Source: Chthoniobacteraceae bacterium (GTDB lineage: Bacteria > Verrucomicrobiota > Verrucomicrobiia > Chthoniobacterales > Chthoniobacteraceae). From it: a DNA stretch of 47,567 nt. Below, piece by piece: positions 20,001 through 28,489 of this stretch. The notes under the pieces were generated by a model that made no database searches, was not told the DNA's origin, and saw only the letters and a program-made list of their open reading frames with translations. The stretch lies in assembly GCA_947448395.1 (NCBI GenBank), contig CANFNA010000005.1:1-47567 (forward strand), read 5' to 3'. Every line of letters begins with the position of its first letter. Position 1 is the stretch's first letter. The position numbers and the translations under genes were made by a program.

Positions 20001-21515
20001 TTAGCGCACCATGGAATTGATGAGGGAATCCAACATCGAATCCAAAACCGAGATCACTTTCGCGTTAGCCTGATAAGCTCTCTGATACTGCATCAGGTTT
20101 GTAGTCTCCTCATCGAGCGACACGGCACTCACCGCATCCCGCTGGGCTCGGATCGCTGTATCAATCACTTTCGCCTCATCGGCCCTCGTGCCAGCGCTTT
20201 GCACGCTTTGGGCCAAAGAAGCTACTGTGGTTCTCACAAAGTCGCCCAAGCGACCGTCAATCACGCCGGCTGTTGCCCCAGCAGCAGGGATACTAGCAGT
20301 GGAAAACAGCTTCGAGCGAACACTTGCAATCGCCTTAATAAAGGTGCTGTCCCCCGCATTCGTATTCGAGTTCACCAAGCTTCCTGAAGGATCAGCCTTG
20401 GGCCCTGTCGCCAATGTCGACGCGCTGAGGGCGGTATTGACTTGAATTAATCCCGTCGCCAAGCCGGTCTGGAAAAACTCCGTCGCCTGCTCCGGCGTGT
20501 ATTGAGCATTTACAGCCGTCGCAACTTGCTGCGCCAAAAGACTCAACTTCGAACGTAGCGTCGCAATCGATCCAGTCATGGAAGTATACCGCCCACACAT
20601 CGCTCCACTCGTAATCGAAGACGAGATATCCATCCCTGAAACCGTTATCTGACTCGGAGAAGTCGGATTAAGCGGATACAACCCATTCGAATTCGGGGTC
20701 GCTGCCACATAAGCAACCGGATTCGACCCCTTTGGCAACACCCCATAATTCACCACCACTTGGTTGCCGATCAAAATACTAACCTGATTAGGCGCGTCTA
20801 AAGGGATGGAGACCTCGAACTTTAGCAACTTGGCAAGCCCCTCTAGATCAGCCTGCCTACGGTCTATCAAATCAGCAGCGCCGCCACTGAGCATCGCATC
20901 TGCATCCCGAATTTGAGCGTTCAAATGAGCTACGTCCTGCAACAGGAAATTCACTCGGTCTGCATCTGCAGAAAGTTGACGTTCCAAATCATCCTGCAAG
21001 GTCGCCAACCGGTTATCGGCATTATTGATCCGGTCACAGAAAATTTGTGCTGACTGGATCGCCGCATCCCGATTCGGAATCTCGGCAGGCGAGGCAGCCA
21101 ACGTTTCCATCCCGTTGAAAAAATCATCGAGAGCCCCGCCTAATCCCGAAGTCGACGCTCCCGTGTCTGTCACGGAAGTCGGAGTAGAAGCGGAGTCCAC
21201 ACGATCTCCGAGTGCAATTTCGGCATCCGACAGAGCACTCAACTGGGCATTCCATGATTCCACGTCACCTGCCTGGCGAACCACTTGGCGATCTAAAAGC
21301 GTGTCGCGAAGTTGCTGCACTTCGAGAACCTCTAATCCACTCCCCTCCGGTCCGTTCGAAGTCAACACCGAGAACCGCTCCCCTAGCAAAACGCGCTGAC
21401 GGGAATATTCAGGATTATTGACGTTCGCAATATTCCTGCCGGTCACCTGAATAGCCATCTGCTGAGCCTGAAGGGCTCGCGCAGCCGAATTTAAATTTCC
21501 AAAAAGTCCCGGCAT
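20001..21515 (-). CDS. flgK: Flagellar hook-associated protein 1
   Basis: The 504-residue protein starts MPGLFGNLNSAARALQAQQMAIQVTGRNIANVNNPEYSRQ, the diagnostic FlgK N-terminus (rod/hook-type ANVNNPEYSR). It ends with VSLDEETTNLMQYQRAYQANAKVISVLDSMLDSLI, the conserved C-terminal helix. FlgK forms the first ring between hook and filament. The gene lies between flgN, which probably encodes its chaperone, and flgL. Confidence 0.96.
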   Translation of the reverse strand: MPGLFGNLNSAARALQAQQMAIQVTGRNIANVNNPEYSRQRVLLGERFSVLTSNGPEGSGLEVLEVQQLRDTLLDRQVVRQAGDVESWNAQLSALSDAEIALGDRVDSASTPTSVTDTGASTSGLGGALDDFFNGMETLAASPAEIPNRDAAIQSAQIFCDRINNADNRLATLQDDLERQLSADADRVNFLLQDVAHLNAQIRDADAMLSGGAADLIDRRQADLEGLAKLLKFEVSIPLDAPNQVSILIGNQVVVNYGVLPKGSNPVAYVAATPNSNGLYPLNPTSPSQITVSGMDISSSITSGAMCGRYTSMTGSIATLRSKLSLLAQQVATAVNAQYTPEQATEFFQTGLATGLIQVNTALSASTLATGPKADPSGSLVNSNTNAGDSTFIKAIASVRSKLFSTASIPAAGATAGVIDGRLGDFVRTTVASLAQSVQSAGTRADEAKVIDTAIRAQRDAVSAVSLDEETTNLMQYQRAYQANAKVISVLDSMLDSLINSMVR

Positions 21516-21543
21516 AAGTGTCGTTCGCTAATTTAGGTGAATC

Positions 21544-22080
21544 TCAAGTAATATAAGCCTTTCCCGTGCCAGACAGCTTAATTTTAACGCTGCCTCCCTC
21601 ATCATAAATTCTCCCCCCGGGCTGGGGACTGACTTCCTCTAAAAGCTCTCGGATCAAATCAATCGACCGGGCCAGCAAAACCTGATTCTGATTCGCTTTC
21701 ACTCGCACTCGGTCCGCTATTCTAATCACCTCCTCCACCAAAGCTCTCATGAGGGGCTGAAGCGCTGGAGGAAACTGAGGAACCAGTTCCAACAAAGGAG
21801 TTTGAGGCGAGATCTTGGCCCGACGCAAAGCCTGCGCCATCAGCAACTCCCGACGGCTCCTGGCTGCCTGTGCAGTATCCACCTGTTTCTGAACCACCGC
21901 AACCAAGGTAAGAACCTTGTTGCTGTCCCGATTAATAATCGCCCGCTGCTGCTCCTCGAAAAGACCCAGAAGCGCCCCTTGCTCCTGAATCTCACCGCGC
22001 ATGGCCATAACCACCTGCTCGTGGAACGGAACCGCCGTCTTCATACCCACTCGCGGTCGTATGTAAGAAGGGGGCGGCAT
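21544..22080 (-). CDS. flgN: FlgN-like flagellar export chaperone
   Basis: The 178-residue, mostly helical protein has long heptad-like stretches (EIQEQGALLGLFEEQQRAIINRDSNKVL) and a C-terminal region rich in leucine and charged residues ending in a short Gly/Lys tail. In FlgN proteins such helices bind the C-termini of FlgK and FlgL before export. The assignment rests on its position just before flgK plus this character, since the sequence is weakly conserved. The start is uncertain: the ATG at 22044 (MKTAVPF) is equally possible and neither has a strong ribosome-binding site. Confidence 0.68.
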   Translation of the reverse strand: MPPPSYIRPRVGMKTAVPFHEQVVMAMRGEIQEQGALLGLFEEQQRAIINRDSNKVLTLVAVVQKQVDTAQAARSRRELLMAQALRRAKISPQTPLLELVPQFPPALQPLMRALVEEVIRIADRVRVKANQNQVLLARSIDLIRELLEEVSPQPGGRIYDEGGSVKIKLSGTGKAYIT

Positions 22081-22097
22081 AGCAATACAGGGAAAAC

Positions 22098-22424
22098 TTA
22101 AAGTTCAGATCGAGCCGCTCCGTCGCTTTCTCTTAAATGCAACTGCGCCTCTATAACTGATCGGATTCCCAAGCCTCCTCCTTTAGTAATTCCATCAGCA
22201 AGCGCTTCAGTAATAAAATATCCGTACAAATGCCCCTCTTTGCCGTTGTCTAAAAGCGGCTTCATCGTTTCGGTCAACATTTGCCGCACTAGGATCGCCT
22301 CAAACTGACGCGCGACTTCTCCAGGTGGGTGATTTTTGCCGGATAAACCTTCAGAGGTCCCAGAAACGGCTGCAGCATCCTGCATCGAAAGAGAAGAGGG
22401 CGAGGACACCGGGGTGATATTCAT
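22098..22424 (-). CDS. flgJ: Rod-binding protein FlgJ, rod domain only
   Basis: The 108-residue protein carries the FlgJ N-terminal core: VARQFEAILVRQMLTETMKPLLDN, then YGYFITEALADGITKGGGLGI. It lacks the peptidoglycan hydrolase half found in the enterobacterial form (about 310 residues). Single-domain FlgJ is known in many phyla, which use a separate muramidase. It starts two bases from the flgI stop and is followed by flgN, so the cluster is tightly spaced here. Confidence 0.88.
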   Translation of the reverse strand: MNITPVSSPSSLSMQDAAAVSGTSEGLSGKNHPPGEVARQFEAILVRQMLTETMKPLLDNGKEGHLYGYFITEALADGITKGGGLGIRSVIEAQLHLRESDGAARSEL

Positions 22425-22425
22425 A

Positions 22426-23523
22426 TTAGTTCAAAATCAATTCCGCCTGCAGAGCACCCGCGCGTTTCATGGTCTGAAAAATCGACATCATGTCCCGAGT
22501 GGACAACCCCAGTGCATTCAAGGCCCCAGCCACCTGTTGAATCGTCGGAGTCTCATCCATAACGCGCAAGGATCCCACCCCCTCTTCCACGGAAGTTTGA
22601 GTGCTCTTCGTCAGTACCGTGTTGCCCGCCCTAGCGAGAGCCCCAGGCTGACTGACCCCTTGGTTCGACGTGACATTAATCATCAGCGACCCGTGGCTAA
22701 TCGCCACCGTGGAAACCTTCACGTTTGCGGTCGCCACAATAGTCCCTGTTCTTTCGTTAATCACCACGCGCGCCGGTACGTCTGGCTCCACCTCCACCGC
22801 CCCCATTCTCGCTATAAAGTTCACTTCGTACCCCTCAAAATCATCGGGAACACAAATGCTCACACTTCCCGCATTCTTCGCCATCGCACTCTGGGGAAAC
22901 TCCTGATTGAGGGCTTGGGCTATCCGCGCCGCAGAAGTGTAGTCGGGATTGAGCAGCATCAGATCGATCGTTTTATCCCGAACAAAATGCGCCGGCACCT
23001 CGCGCTCAACCAGGGCGCCCCCCGAGATCATCCCCACGGTCGGGTGATTTTTCTGAACGGTCGCTCCTCCGGGACCACCTTCACCTCCAATAAATCCTCC
23101 CACCGCAATCGCCCCCTGCGCCACCGCATACACGGCATCATCCGCTCCCAACAATGGTGTCTGAAGCAACACCCCACCTTGAATCGTTTTGGCATCCGAC
23201 ATCGACGAAACGGTCACATCGATCCGAGTCCCACTTCTTGCAAAGGCGGGGATGTCCGCAGTGACCATGACAGCAGCCACGTTGTCTGATTTTAACTGAG
23301 CATTGCCGAGGTTGATACCAAACCGCATGAGCGCATTAGCCACGGTGCGGACAATCTGATCCGATTTACTGTCCCCCTTATTCGCAAGACCCACAACCAA
23401 TCCATATCCCACCAACTGGTTATCCCGCCCTCCTTCGATAAGGGTTAGGTCTTTGACACGAGCCGCGAGCCCAGAGGAAGCCAGAATCAGCAGGCTCGAG
23501 AGAGTTAGAATCAGAGTGCGCAT
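22426..23523 (-). CDS. flgI: Flagellar P-ring protein
   Basis: The 365-residue protein has a Sec signal peptide (MRTLILTLSSLLILASSGLAA). It then shows the conserved VKDLTLIEGGRDNQLVGYGLVVGL, GTRIDVTVSSMSDAKTIQGGVLLQTPLLGADDAVYAVAQGA and the C-terminal LNALGLSTRDMMSIFQTMKRAGALQAEL. These identify FlgI, which forms the periplasmic ring around the rod. Length matches the family (about 365-370). Its presence with FlgH implies a Gram-negative envelope. Confidence 0.97.
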   Translation of the reverse strand: MRTLILTLSSLLILASSGLAARVKDLTLIEGGRDNQLVGYGLVVGLANKGDSKSDQIVRTVANALMRFGINLGNAQLKSDNVAAVMVTADIPAFARSGTRIDVTVSSMSDAKTIQGGVLLQTPLLGADDAVYAVAQGAIAVGGFIGGEGGPGGATVQKNHPTVGMISGGALVEREVPAHFVRDKTIDLMLLNPDYTSAARIAQALNQEFPQSAMAKNAGSVSICVPDDFEGYEVNFIARMGAVEVEPDVPARVVINERTGTIVATANVKVSTVAISHGSLMINVTSNQGVSQPGALARAGNTVLTKSTQTSVEEGVGSLRVMDETPTIQQVAGALNALGLSTRDMMSIFQTMKRAGALQAELILN

Positions 23524-23577
23524 GGTAATTTAGAGAACCGATCTCCAATCATTTTCATTAATTTCGGGCGGAACCGA

Positions 23578-24282
23578 TTAGTAAGGACTGATTTTTTCAT
23601 CCAAACGCATCAGCCATCCCTTTTTCTGGGTCTCACTCAGAGATCCTTCAGAAACAAGATCAATTCGAGCGTCCGCCACCGCACTCGAGGAAACCGTATT
23701 CGACATCGAAATGTCGTAAGGGCGAATAATCCCTCTCAACGACGCAAACTGACGCTCCTTAGAAAAGCTCACCTGCCGAATTCCCTCGATCACCAAGTTC
23801 CCATTCGGCAAGCGATCGATCACCTGAACCGCCATCTGCGACGTCAGAGTCAGCGTGTTCGTCACATTTGCCGTGTTTTCCGTACCTGGATTTCCAGCCG
23901 CAGCCGCTCCCCCAACACTCATGCCATTCGGCGTAGGAACCGGTAAATTCGGATTTTTACCGAGTATCGAGCTGTTTTTGTTCAACCGATTATTGGCTCC
24001 AGAAATGAACATTCCGACCAAGTTCCCAGCCAACCCATTCGATCCAGTCCCCGTTTTGGTGCTCTTCAATGTCAGCGAGTTGGTTCCCACCGAATTTTCG
24101 CTGACGACGATGGTCACGATATCCCCAATGCGCCGAGCCACCTTATCCGCATACATACCCTTTTCATCCGTCACGGCTTCACGCCAAAGAGACCCTGCCA
24201 GCACCGAAGGAACCCAGGTCAAAGCGCAAAGAAAACCTATCAGCTGAAGAGAAATTTTCGAAGTCAGTCTCATAACACTCAA
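23578..24282 (-). CDS. flgH: Flagellar L-ring protein
   Basis: The 234-residue protein has the FlgH core: SLWREAVTDEKGMYADKVARRIGDIVTIVVSEN, LPNGNLVIEGIRQVSFSKERQFASLRGIIRPYDI and a C-terminal KGWLMRLDEKISPY. FlgH forms the outer-membrane ring. A signal peptide is present, but the expected lipobox cysteine before the mature region is not seen; the site reads VPSVLAGSLW and the only nearby Cys is in the hydrophobic core (GFLCALTW). It lies between flgA and flgI. Confidence 0.92.
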   Translation of the reverse strand: MSVMRLTSKISLQLIGFLCALTWVPSVLAGSLWREAVTDEKGMYADKVARRIGDIVTIVVSENSVGTNSLTLKSTKTGTGSNGLAGNLVGMFISGANNRLNKNSSILGKNPNLPVPTPNGMSVGGAAAAGNPGTENTANVTNTLTLTSQMAVQVIDRLPNGNLVIEGIRQVSFSKERQFASLRGIIRPYDISMSNTVSSSAVADARIDLVSEGSLSETQKKGWLMRLDEKISPY

Positions 24283-24292
24283 AATTGTTTAG

Positions 24293-25105
24293 CTAAAACC
24301 GTACCTGCACTTGGTTCTCTCCCACCACTTGGCCCACGAACTCCTTGTTACTATCCAAGTTTTTTACCCGAATCACAGCACCCGCTGCCCCCGCCTCCAA
24401 AGCCATCGCCCTCATCCGAATATTCAGCCCACCCTCAGTAGCCACCGCATCCACAAATTGCCCGCGCTTGACCAAGGATCTCTCCACCAAATCTTTTCGA
24501 CTCAGCGCCCGGCCCTGCGGAACTGATTGAGCCAACTCAAATCCCGCCAACTCCGTTTCGGTAGAAATAGGTTGTCCATACTCCCGAAGCAAATCCACCT
24601 TCTGGGGAACAAGCATCCCCGAAACAATGACCTGACCGCGTTCCAAACGCTGCGGAGCCATCCAAACCTCTTCAAAGAGCTCCACACGAACTTGGAGAGG
24701 CCATTCCCCAACAATCTTCCCAGCACTGACACCTCGGACTGTCAGCGACATGCTGCTCTTCAGGCCCCCTTCTGGAATCTGAATACACTCGGCAAAAAAT
24801 TCCTGCCCAGGAAGTCTCAGAGCCACCCAAGGACGAGCCATTTGAATCCTCAACTCCCCCTTCACAGGGAATCGCTTGGGCAAATCCGCCTGAATCGCCC
24901 GAGCCAAATCCAGCTCCGTCAGCAAAATTCCACCCGCACCCGAAATTGCAGGATCCGAAACGGCGCTCTTACTGGAAGATGCCGCCCGAACACTCCCCGG
25001 AACCGGTTCCAGCAAGGACTTCAAGTCGGCGGCAGGAGACAACCTCCCAGCGCAGAAAAGGGCCAGAAACGCCGTCAGCAACCAGCCTCTACCTGAAAGG
25101 ATCAT
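24293..25105 (-). CDS. flgA: FlgA, P-ring assembly chaperone
   Basis: The 270-residue secreted protein starts with a hydrophobic signal (WLLTAFLALFCAGRLSPA). It ends with the SAF-type domain of FlgA: RGQVIVSGMLVPQKVDL, SRKDLVERSLVKRGQFVDAVATEGGLNIRMRAMALEAGAAGAVIRVKNLDSNKEFVGQVVGENQV. FlgA helps FlgI assemble in the periplasm. Its ATG overlaps the flgG stop (ATGA). Confidence 0.92.
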   Translation of the reverse strand: MILSGRGWLLTAFLALFCAGRLSPAADLKSLLEPVPGSVRAASSSKSAVSDPAISGAGGILLTELDLARAIQADLPKRFPVKGELRIQMARPWVALRLPGQEFFAECIQIPEGGLKSSMSLTVRGVSAGKIVGEWPLQVRVELFEEVWMAPQRLERGQVIVSGMLVPQKVDLLREYGQPISTETELAGFELAQSVPQGRALSRKDLVERSLVKRGQFVDAVATEGGLNIRMRAMALEAGAAGAVIRVKNLDSNKEFVGQVVGENQVQVRF

Positions 25106-25878
25106 CGTTTCAGCTGCGCAATCTGCCCCAGCATTTCATCCGAGGTCGTAATCGCCTTGGAGTTAATCTCATAAGCACGCTGCGCCTGAATCATGTTCAC
25201 CATTTCTTCCACCACATTCACGTTGGAAGACTCCAAAAATCCTTGAACCAAAGTCCCAACCCCCTGAATTCCAGGCTTTCCAGTCTGAGGCGCCCCGCTG
25301 GAAGCAGTCTCCTCATATAAATTGCCACCCAAACTCCTCAAACCAGCCGGATTCGGGAAAATCACGAGAGGAAAGTTTCCATTCCCCGCTTTTCCGTCCG
25401 TCGTCCAGGACATCGTGCCGTCTGGGGAAATATTGATGTTCTGCGCCTTATTCATATTCGGCAACCCTGTTACCACGAGTCCATCGCTCGTCACCAACCG
25501 TCCCGTGGCGTCGACCTTCAGCGCCCCATCTCGCGTGTACACATCGGTGCCGTCAGCGCGAGTCACTTTGATAAAGCCATCTCCATCAACCGCAATATCC
25601 ATCCCCCCTCCCGTCTGCTTTAACTGCCCTTGCGTAAAAACTTTAGCGGTGGCCACCACCCGACTCCCATGCCCCAACTCGACTCCCGTCGGAAGCACGT
25701 TGCCGTTTCCAACATCCGCACCAGCCGTCCGAGGCTTCTGGTAAAGCAAATCCTGAAATTCAATCTTGCTCCGCTTAAACCCGTTTGTGTTCGCGTTCGC
25801 TAGGTTATTAGCAATCGTGTTCAGGTTTAGCTGCTGGGCTTCCATTCCGGACGAACCGGCGTAAAGGGACTGGATCAT
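25102..25878 (-). CDS. flgG: Flagellar basal-body rod protein FlgG (distal rod)
   Basis: The 258-residue protein begins MIQSLYAGSSGMEAQQLNLNTIANNLANANTNGFKRSKIEFQDLLYQ, the diagnostic distal-rod N-terminus. It ends with QGFLESSNVNVVEEMVNMIQAQRAYEINSKAITTSDEML. The length is typical for FlgG (about 260). Its stop overlaps the flgA start by four bases. It follows flgF with a 113-base gap in which I see no strong promoter. Confidence 0.97.
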   Translation of the reverse strand: MIQSLYAGSSGMEAQQLNLNTIANNLANANTNGFKRSKIEFQDLLYQKPRTAGADVGNGNVLPTGVELGHGSRVVATAKVFTQGQLKQTGGGMDIAVDGDGFIKVTRADGTDVYTRDGALKVDATGRLVTSDGLVVTGLPNMNKAQNINISPDGTMSWTTDGKAGNGNFPLVIFPNPAGLRSLGGNLYEETASSGAPQTGKPGIQGVGTLVQGFLESSNVNVVEEMVNMIQAQRAYEINSKAITTSDEMLGQIAQLKR

Positions 25879-25991
25879 AACGAATTACAGGTTAAGGACA
25901 GGGTTCTAGCGAGTGCAGTTTTGAGCAATTAGACGAAGTTAAGCTGTGCTTGGTAAAAAAACATCAAATGACTGAATTTTCTTAGAAATGC

Positions 25992-26747
25992 TTAGGAAAC
26001 GGGATTGCCGAGGCTCTGAATCGCTTTGCCGGCCGAGTCGTCCTGGGTCTCAACGACTTTGCGAGCCAACTCATAGGCCCGACTCACCGTGATCATATTG
26101 ACCATCTCGTTCAGACTGGAAACGTTACTCCCCTCCAAAACCCCTTGCAAAATCGGCGACAATTCCACCGGTCGCGCATTATCTCCCGCCGCCGGCGCAA
26201 GCAGACCGTCCCCAACCCGCGTCATCTCGTTCGGCTTGTCAAATTTGTAAACGGAAAGCTTCGTTAGCTGCTGAGTGCCCTGAACCAAAACCCCCTGCGG
26301 GTTTAACAAAATCGCCCCGCCCTCTTGCCTAAAAGTGATTGCCCCATTGTCCCCGTCCACGGTGAACCCTTCCTGATTCACCAAGGTCCGCTCCGGACTC
26401 ATCCTAAAATTCCCGTTTCTCGTGTAACCCAGCGTCCCATCGGGCTTCCGAATCCTAAAAAAGCCTTCCCCCTCAATCGCAAAATTAGTCTCAACCCCTG
26501 TGTGATAGATGGCGCCGGCGGTCTGATTCAGCTTCGTCTGCATCTCAGGGACCACACTCTTCACGGTTTTCTGCACCTCCCCTTTGCCGTCCTTCAATTT
26601 CGCCAAATTCTGCGCAACACTCTCGAAACTAGCCTCATTGCGCCGGTAACCATCCACCGACGCAGACGCTAGATTCTGCGAAATCGCCTCCTGCCAACGC
26701 TCATAAGCGTTCATCGCAGAAGCTCCCTGGTAAAGGCCAACATTCAT
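25992..26747 (-). CDS. flgF: Flagellar basal-body rod protein FlgF (proximal rod)
   Basis: The 251-residue protein starts MNVGLYQGASAMNAYERWQEAISQNLASASVDGYRR. It contains IEGEGFFRIRKPDGTLGYTRNGNF and ends GVLEGSNVSSLNEMVNMITVSRAYELARKVVETQDD, a rod/hook family pattern. I choose the ATG at 26747, preceded by AGAAGGGGG, over the track start 26 codons earlier, because conserved sequence begins at this Met. It heads the flgFGAHIJNKL cluster. Compared with FlgG its N-terminal ANNLAN motif is degenerate (SQNLASAS). Confidence 0.9.
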   Translation of the reverse strand: MNVGLYQGASAMNAYERWQEAISQNLASASVDGYRRNEASFESVAQNLAKLKDGKGEVQKTVKSVVPEMQTKLNQTAGAIYHTGVETNFAIEGEGFFRIRKPDGTLGYTRNGNFRMSPERTLVNQEGFTVDGDNGAITFRQEGGAILLNPQGVLVQGTQQLTKLSVYKFDKPNEMTRVGDGLLAPAAGDNARPVELSPILQGVLEGSNVSSLNEMVNMITVSRAYELARKVVETQDDSAGKAIQSLGNPVS

Positions 26748-26763
26748 CGTACCCCCTTCTCGC

Positions 26764-26779
26764 AGCATAGCCCGTGCCA
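26764..26779 (-). promoter_or_regulatory. Sigma-54-like -24/-12 promoter upstream of flgF
   Basis: The minus strand reads TGGCACGGGCTATGCT, matching the sigma-54 pattern TGGCACG-N4-TTGCW with one mismatch and the correct GG/GC spacing. It would place the transcript start about six bases before the flgF ATG, downstream of the apparent ribosome-binding site, which counts against simple use for flgF. An rpoN gene is present in the window. Confidence 0.45.
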
Positions 26780-26877
26780 CCCTGCAGTTTCCCTTCCGTA
26801 TTGCCTCTGAAACTCCCAAATCCACCCTCCCTTGAACAAAACGCCGACTCTGCTAGTCATACATCAGCGTCCACACT

Positions 26878-27402
26878 ATGCGCCCTGACCTACTTCCGTC
26901 CCGCCTCCGTCTCGCTTTGCTGCTTCTTCTGATCGTCGCCTCAGTCTGCCCCCCAGACCTTCACGCTCGCGATCGCGTGTCCGTCGGAATCAGCATCTCC
27001 TCCGGCCCAGTGGGCGGGTACTCCCGACCTTACGGTCCCCGCTACTCCCCTTACCCTAACTCCAGATTTAGTTACTCCTACTCTGAGGTCTACCCCGTTT
27101 ACCCCACTCCCGTTTACGCGGTCCCTGCTGCGCCATACTACTATCCCGCTCCCCCAGCGCCCGTTTACTACGGAACGCCGGTCCCATACCCCTCTCCCTC
27201 TGTCTCCTATGCCCCTCGAACCGGCAATGAACAGGTTCTGCAGGTCCAATCCGCCCTCAAAAAGAAAAAGTACTATCGCGGAGTGGTCGATGGCATCAGT
27301 GGTCCGGAAACTCAAAATGCCATCCGCTCCTACCAAATCGACCGCGGTTTGCCAGTCACTGGACGCATTGATTCAGAATTCCTCTCCGACCTCGGCCAGT
27401 GA
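26878..27402 (+). CDS. Secreted Tyr/Pro-rich protein with C-terminal peptidoglycan-binding domain
   Basis: The 174-residue protein has a signal peptide (LRLALLLLLIVASVCPPDLHA), a low-complexity Tyr/Pro/Ser-rich middle (about residues 42-115, e.g. YPVYPTPVYAVPAAPYYYPAP) and a C-terminal PG_binding_1 unit: VLQVQSALKKKKYYRGVVDGISGPETQNAIRSYQIDRGLPVTG. It probably anchors to the cell wall in the periplasm or at the surface. A weak TTGAAC-16-TAGTCA promoter-like pair lies at 26832-26859. Its stop overlaps the start of the next gene (GTGA). Confidence 0.8.
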   Translation: MRPDLLPSRLRLALLLLLIVASVCPPDLHARDRVSVGISISSGPVGGYSRPYGPRYSPYPNSRFSYSYSEVYPVYPTPVYAVPAAPYYYPAPPAPVYYGTPVPYPSPSVSYAPRTGNEQVLQVQSALKKKKYYRGVVDGISGPETQNAIRSYQIDRGLPVTGRIDSEFLSDLGQ

Positions 27403-28385
27403 CCACCACGGCTTCAGAGGCCTCAAGCGCACTGGATCCCAGCCTGCTCGCCTCCGTTTCTCGATCCTTTTATCTTTCCCTTCGATTCCTCCCCAAACCC
27501 GTAAGGCATCCGATAGGGCTAGCCTACCTACTCGCCAGAACCAGCGATACTTTAGCTGACGAAGCCTCCCTCCCCCTCGGCCTCCGTCTCGAAACTCTTC
27601 AGGGATTCCGTGCCTCCGTCGAACAGGGAATCCCCCTCGATCTGCTCGAACGATTCCCCGAGTTGCAAGTCCGACGCCCCTCTGAGCAGAACCTCCTGCA
27701 GCACTCAGGCGCCCTGATCGAAAATCTCCTGCGCCTCCCAAGCGATCTACGGTCGGAAATCCAGCGAGTGATCGCGACAATCACCGAGGGCCAAAGCAGG
27801 GATCTCATTCGCTTCGGGTATGCATCATCAACCAACCCCACGGCTCTCGAAAACGCCTCCGATCTTCGTGCGTACACCTACTCCGTCGCCGGATGCGTCG
27901 GCGAATTCTGGACCCGCATTTGCCTCCTCCAACTCCCCAACTTTTCCCACGCCCCAGTAGAACGTCTACTGGAACACGGGCGCCTTTTTGGCCAAGGCCT
28001 TCAATTGGTCAATATCCTGCGCGATCTCCCTGAAGATCTCGACTCAGGACGCTGCTACCTTCCCGCCGACGAACTCGCTCAATGCGGCCTCAGCCCCGCA
28101 TCCCTACGACAATCGGGATCCGCCGCAAAACCCATGATCAAACGCTGGCTCGCCTTGGCCGCCCACTGGCTGGAGCACGGGCGAGACTATGAACGCCTCA
28201 TCCGCGGCTTCCGGATTAAATTTAGTGTCAGCCTACCCAGACGTTTAGGCCAACGCACGCTCGACGCCCTAGAAACTCACCCGCCTCTGGAAACCGCTTT
28301 CCGGGTCAAAGTAGCGAAGGCGGAAGTGCTTCGGTCCTCAATTCTCTCGCTCATCAGCGCTTTCCGCCCCAGCGATTCCCCCTAG
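27399..28385 (+). CDS. Squalene/phytoene synthase family protein
   Basis: The 328-residue protein shows the family's N-terminal VSRSFYLSLRFLP, the first Asp-rich site in YLLARTSDTLADE (DxxxD) and the second in NILRDLPEDLDSGRCYLP. Such enzymes condense two prenyl diphosphates head to head, giving squalene or phytoene. No hopanoid or carotenoid partner gene is adjacent, so the product is unresolved; the SFYLSLRFLP start is reminiscent of squalene synthase-type members. The GTG start overlaps the stop of the preceding gene. Confidence 0.86.
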   Translation: MTTTASEASSALDPSLLASVSRSFYLSLRFLPKPVRHPIGLAYLLARTSDTLADEASLPLGLRLETLQGFRASVEQGIPLDLLERFPELQVRRPSEQNLLQHSGALIENLLRLPSDLRSEIQRVIATITEGQSRDLIRFGYASSTNPTALENASDLRAYTYSVAGCVGEFWTRICLLQLPNFSHAPVERLLEHGRLFGQGLQLVNILRDLPEDLDSGRCYLPADELAQCGLSPASLRQSGSAAKPMIKRWLALAAHWLEHGRDYERLIRGFRIKFSVSLPRRLGQRTLDALETHPPLETAFRVKVAKAEVLRSSILSLISAFRPSDSP

Positions 28386-28489
28386 CCTTGGCCCCAGACT
28401 GCTCGGCAAATTCGTCACTTAAAAAGGACCCGCCTCTTCAGAAGCTTGCCAATCTCGAGCCCGCCTCGGACATTCGCCCACCGCGAATT

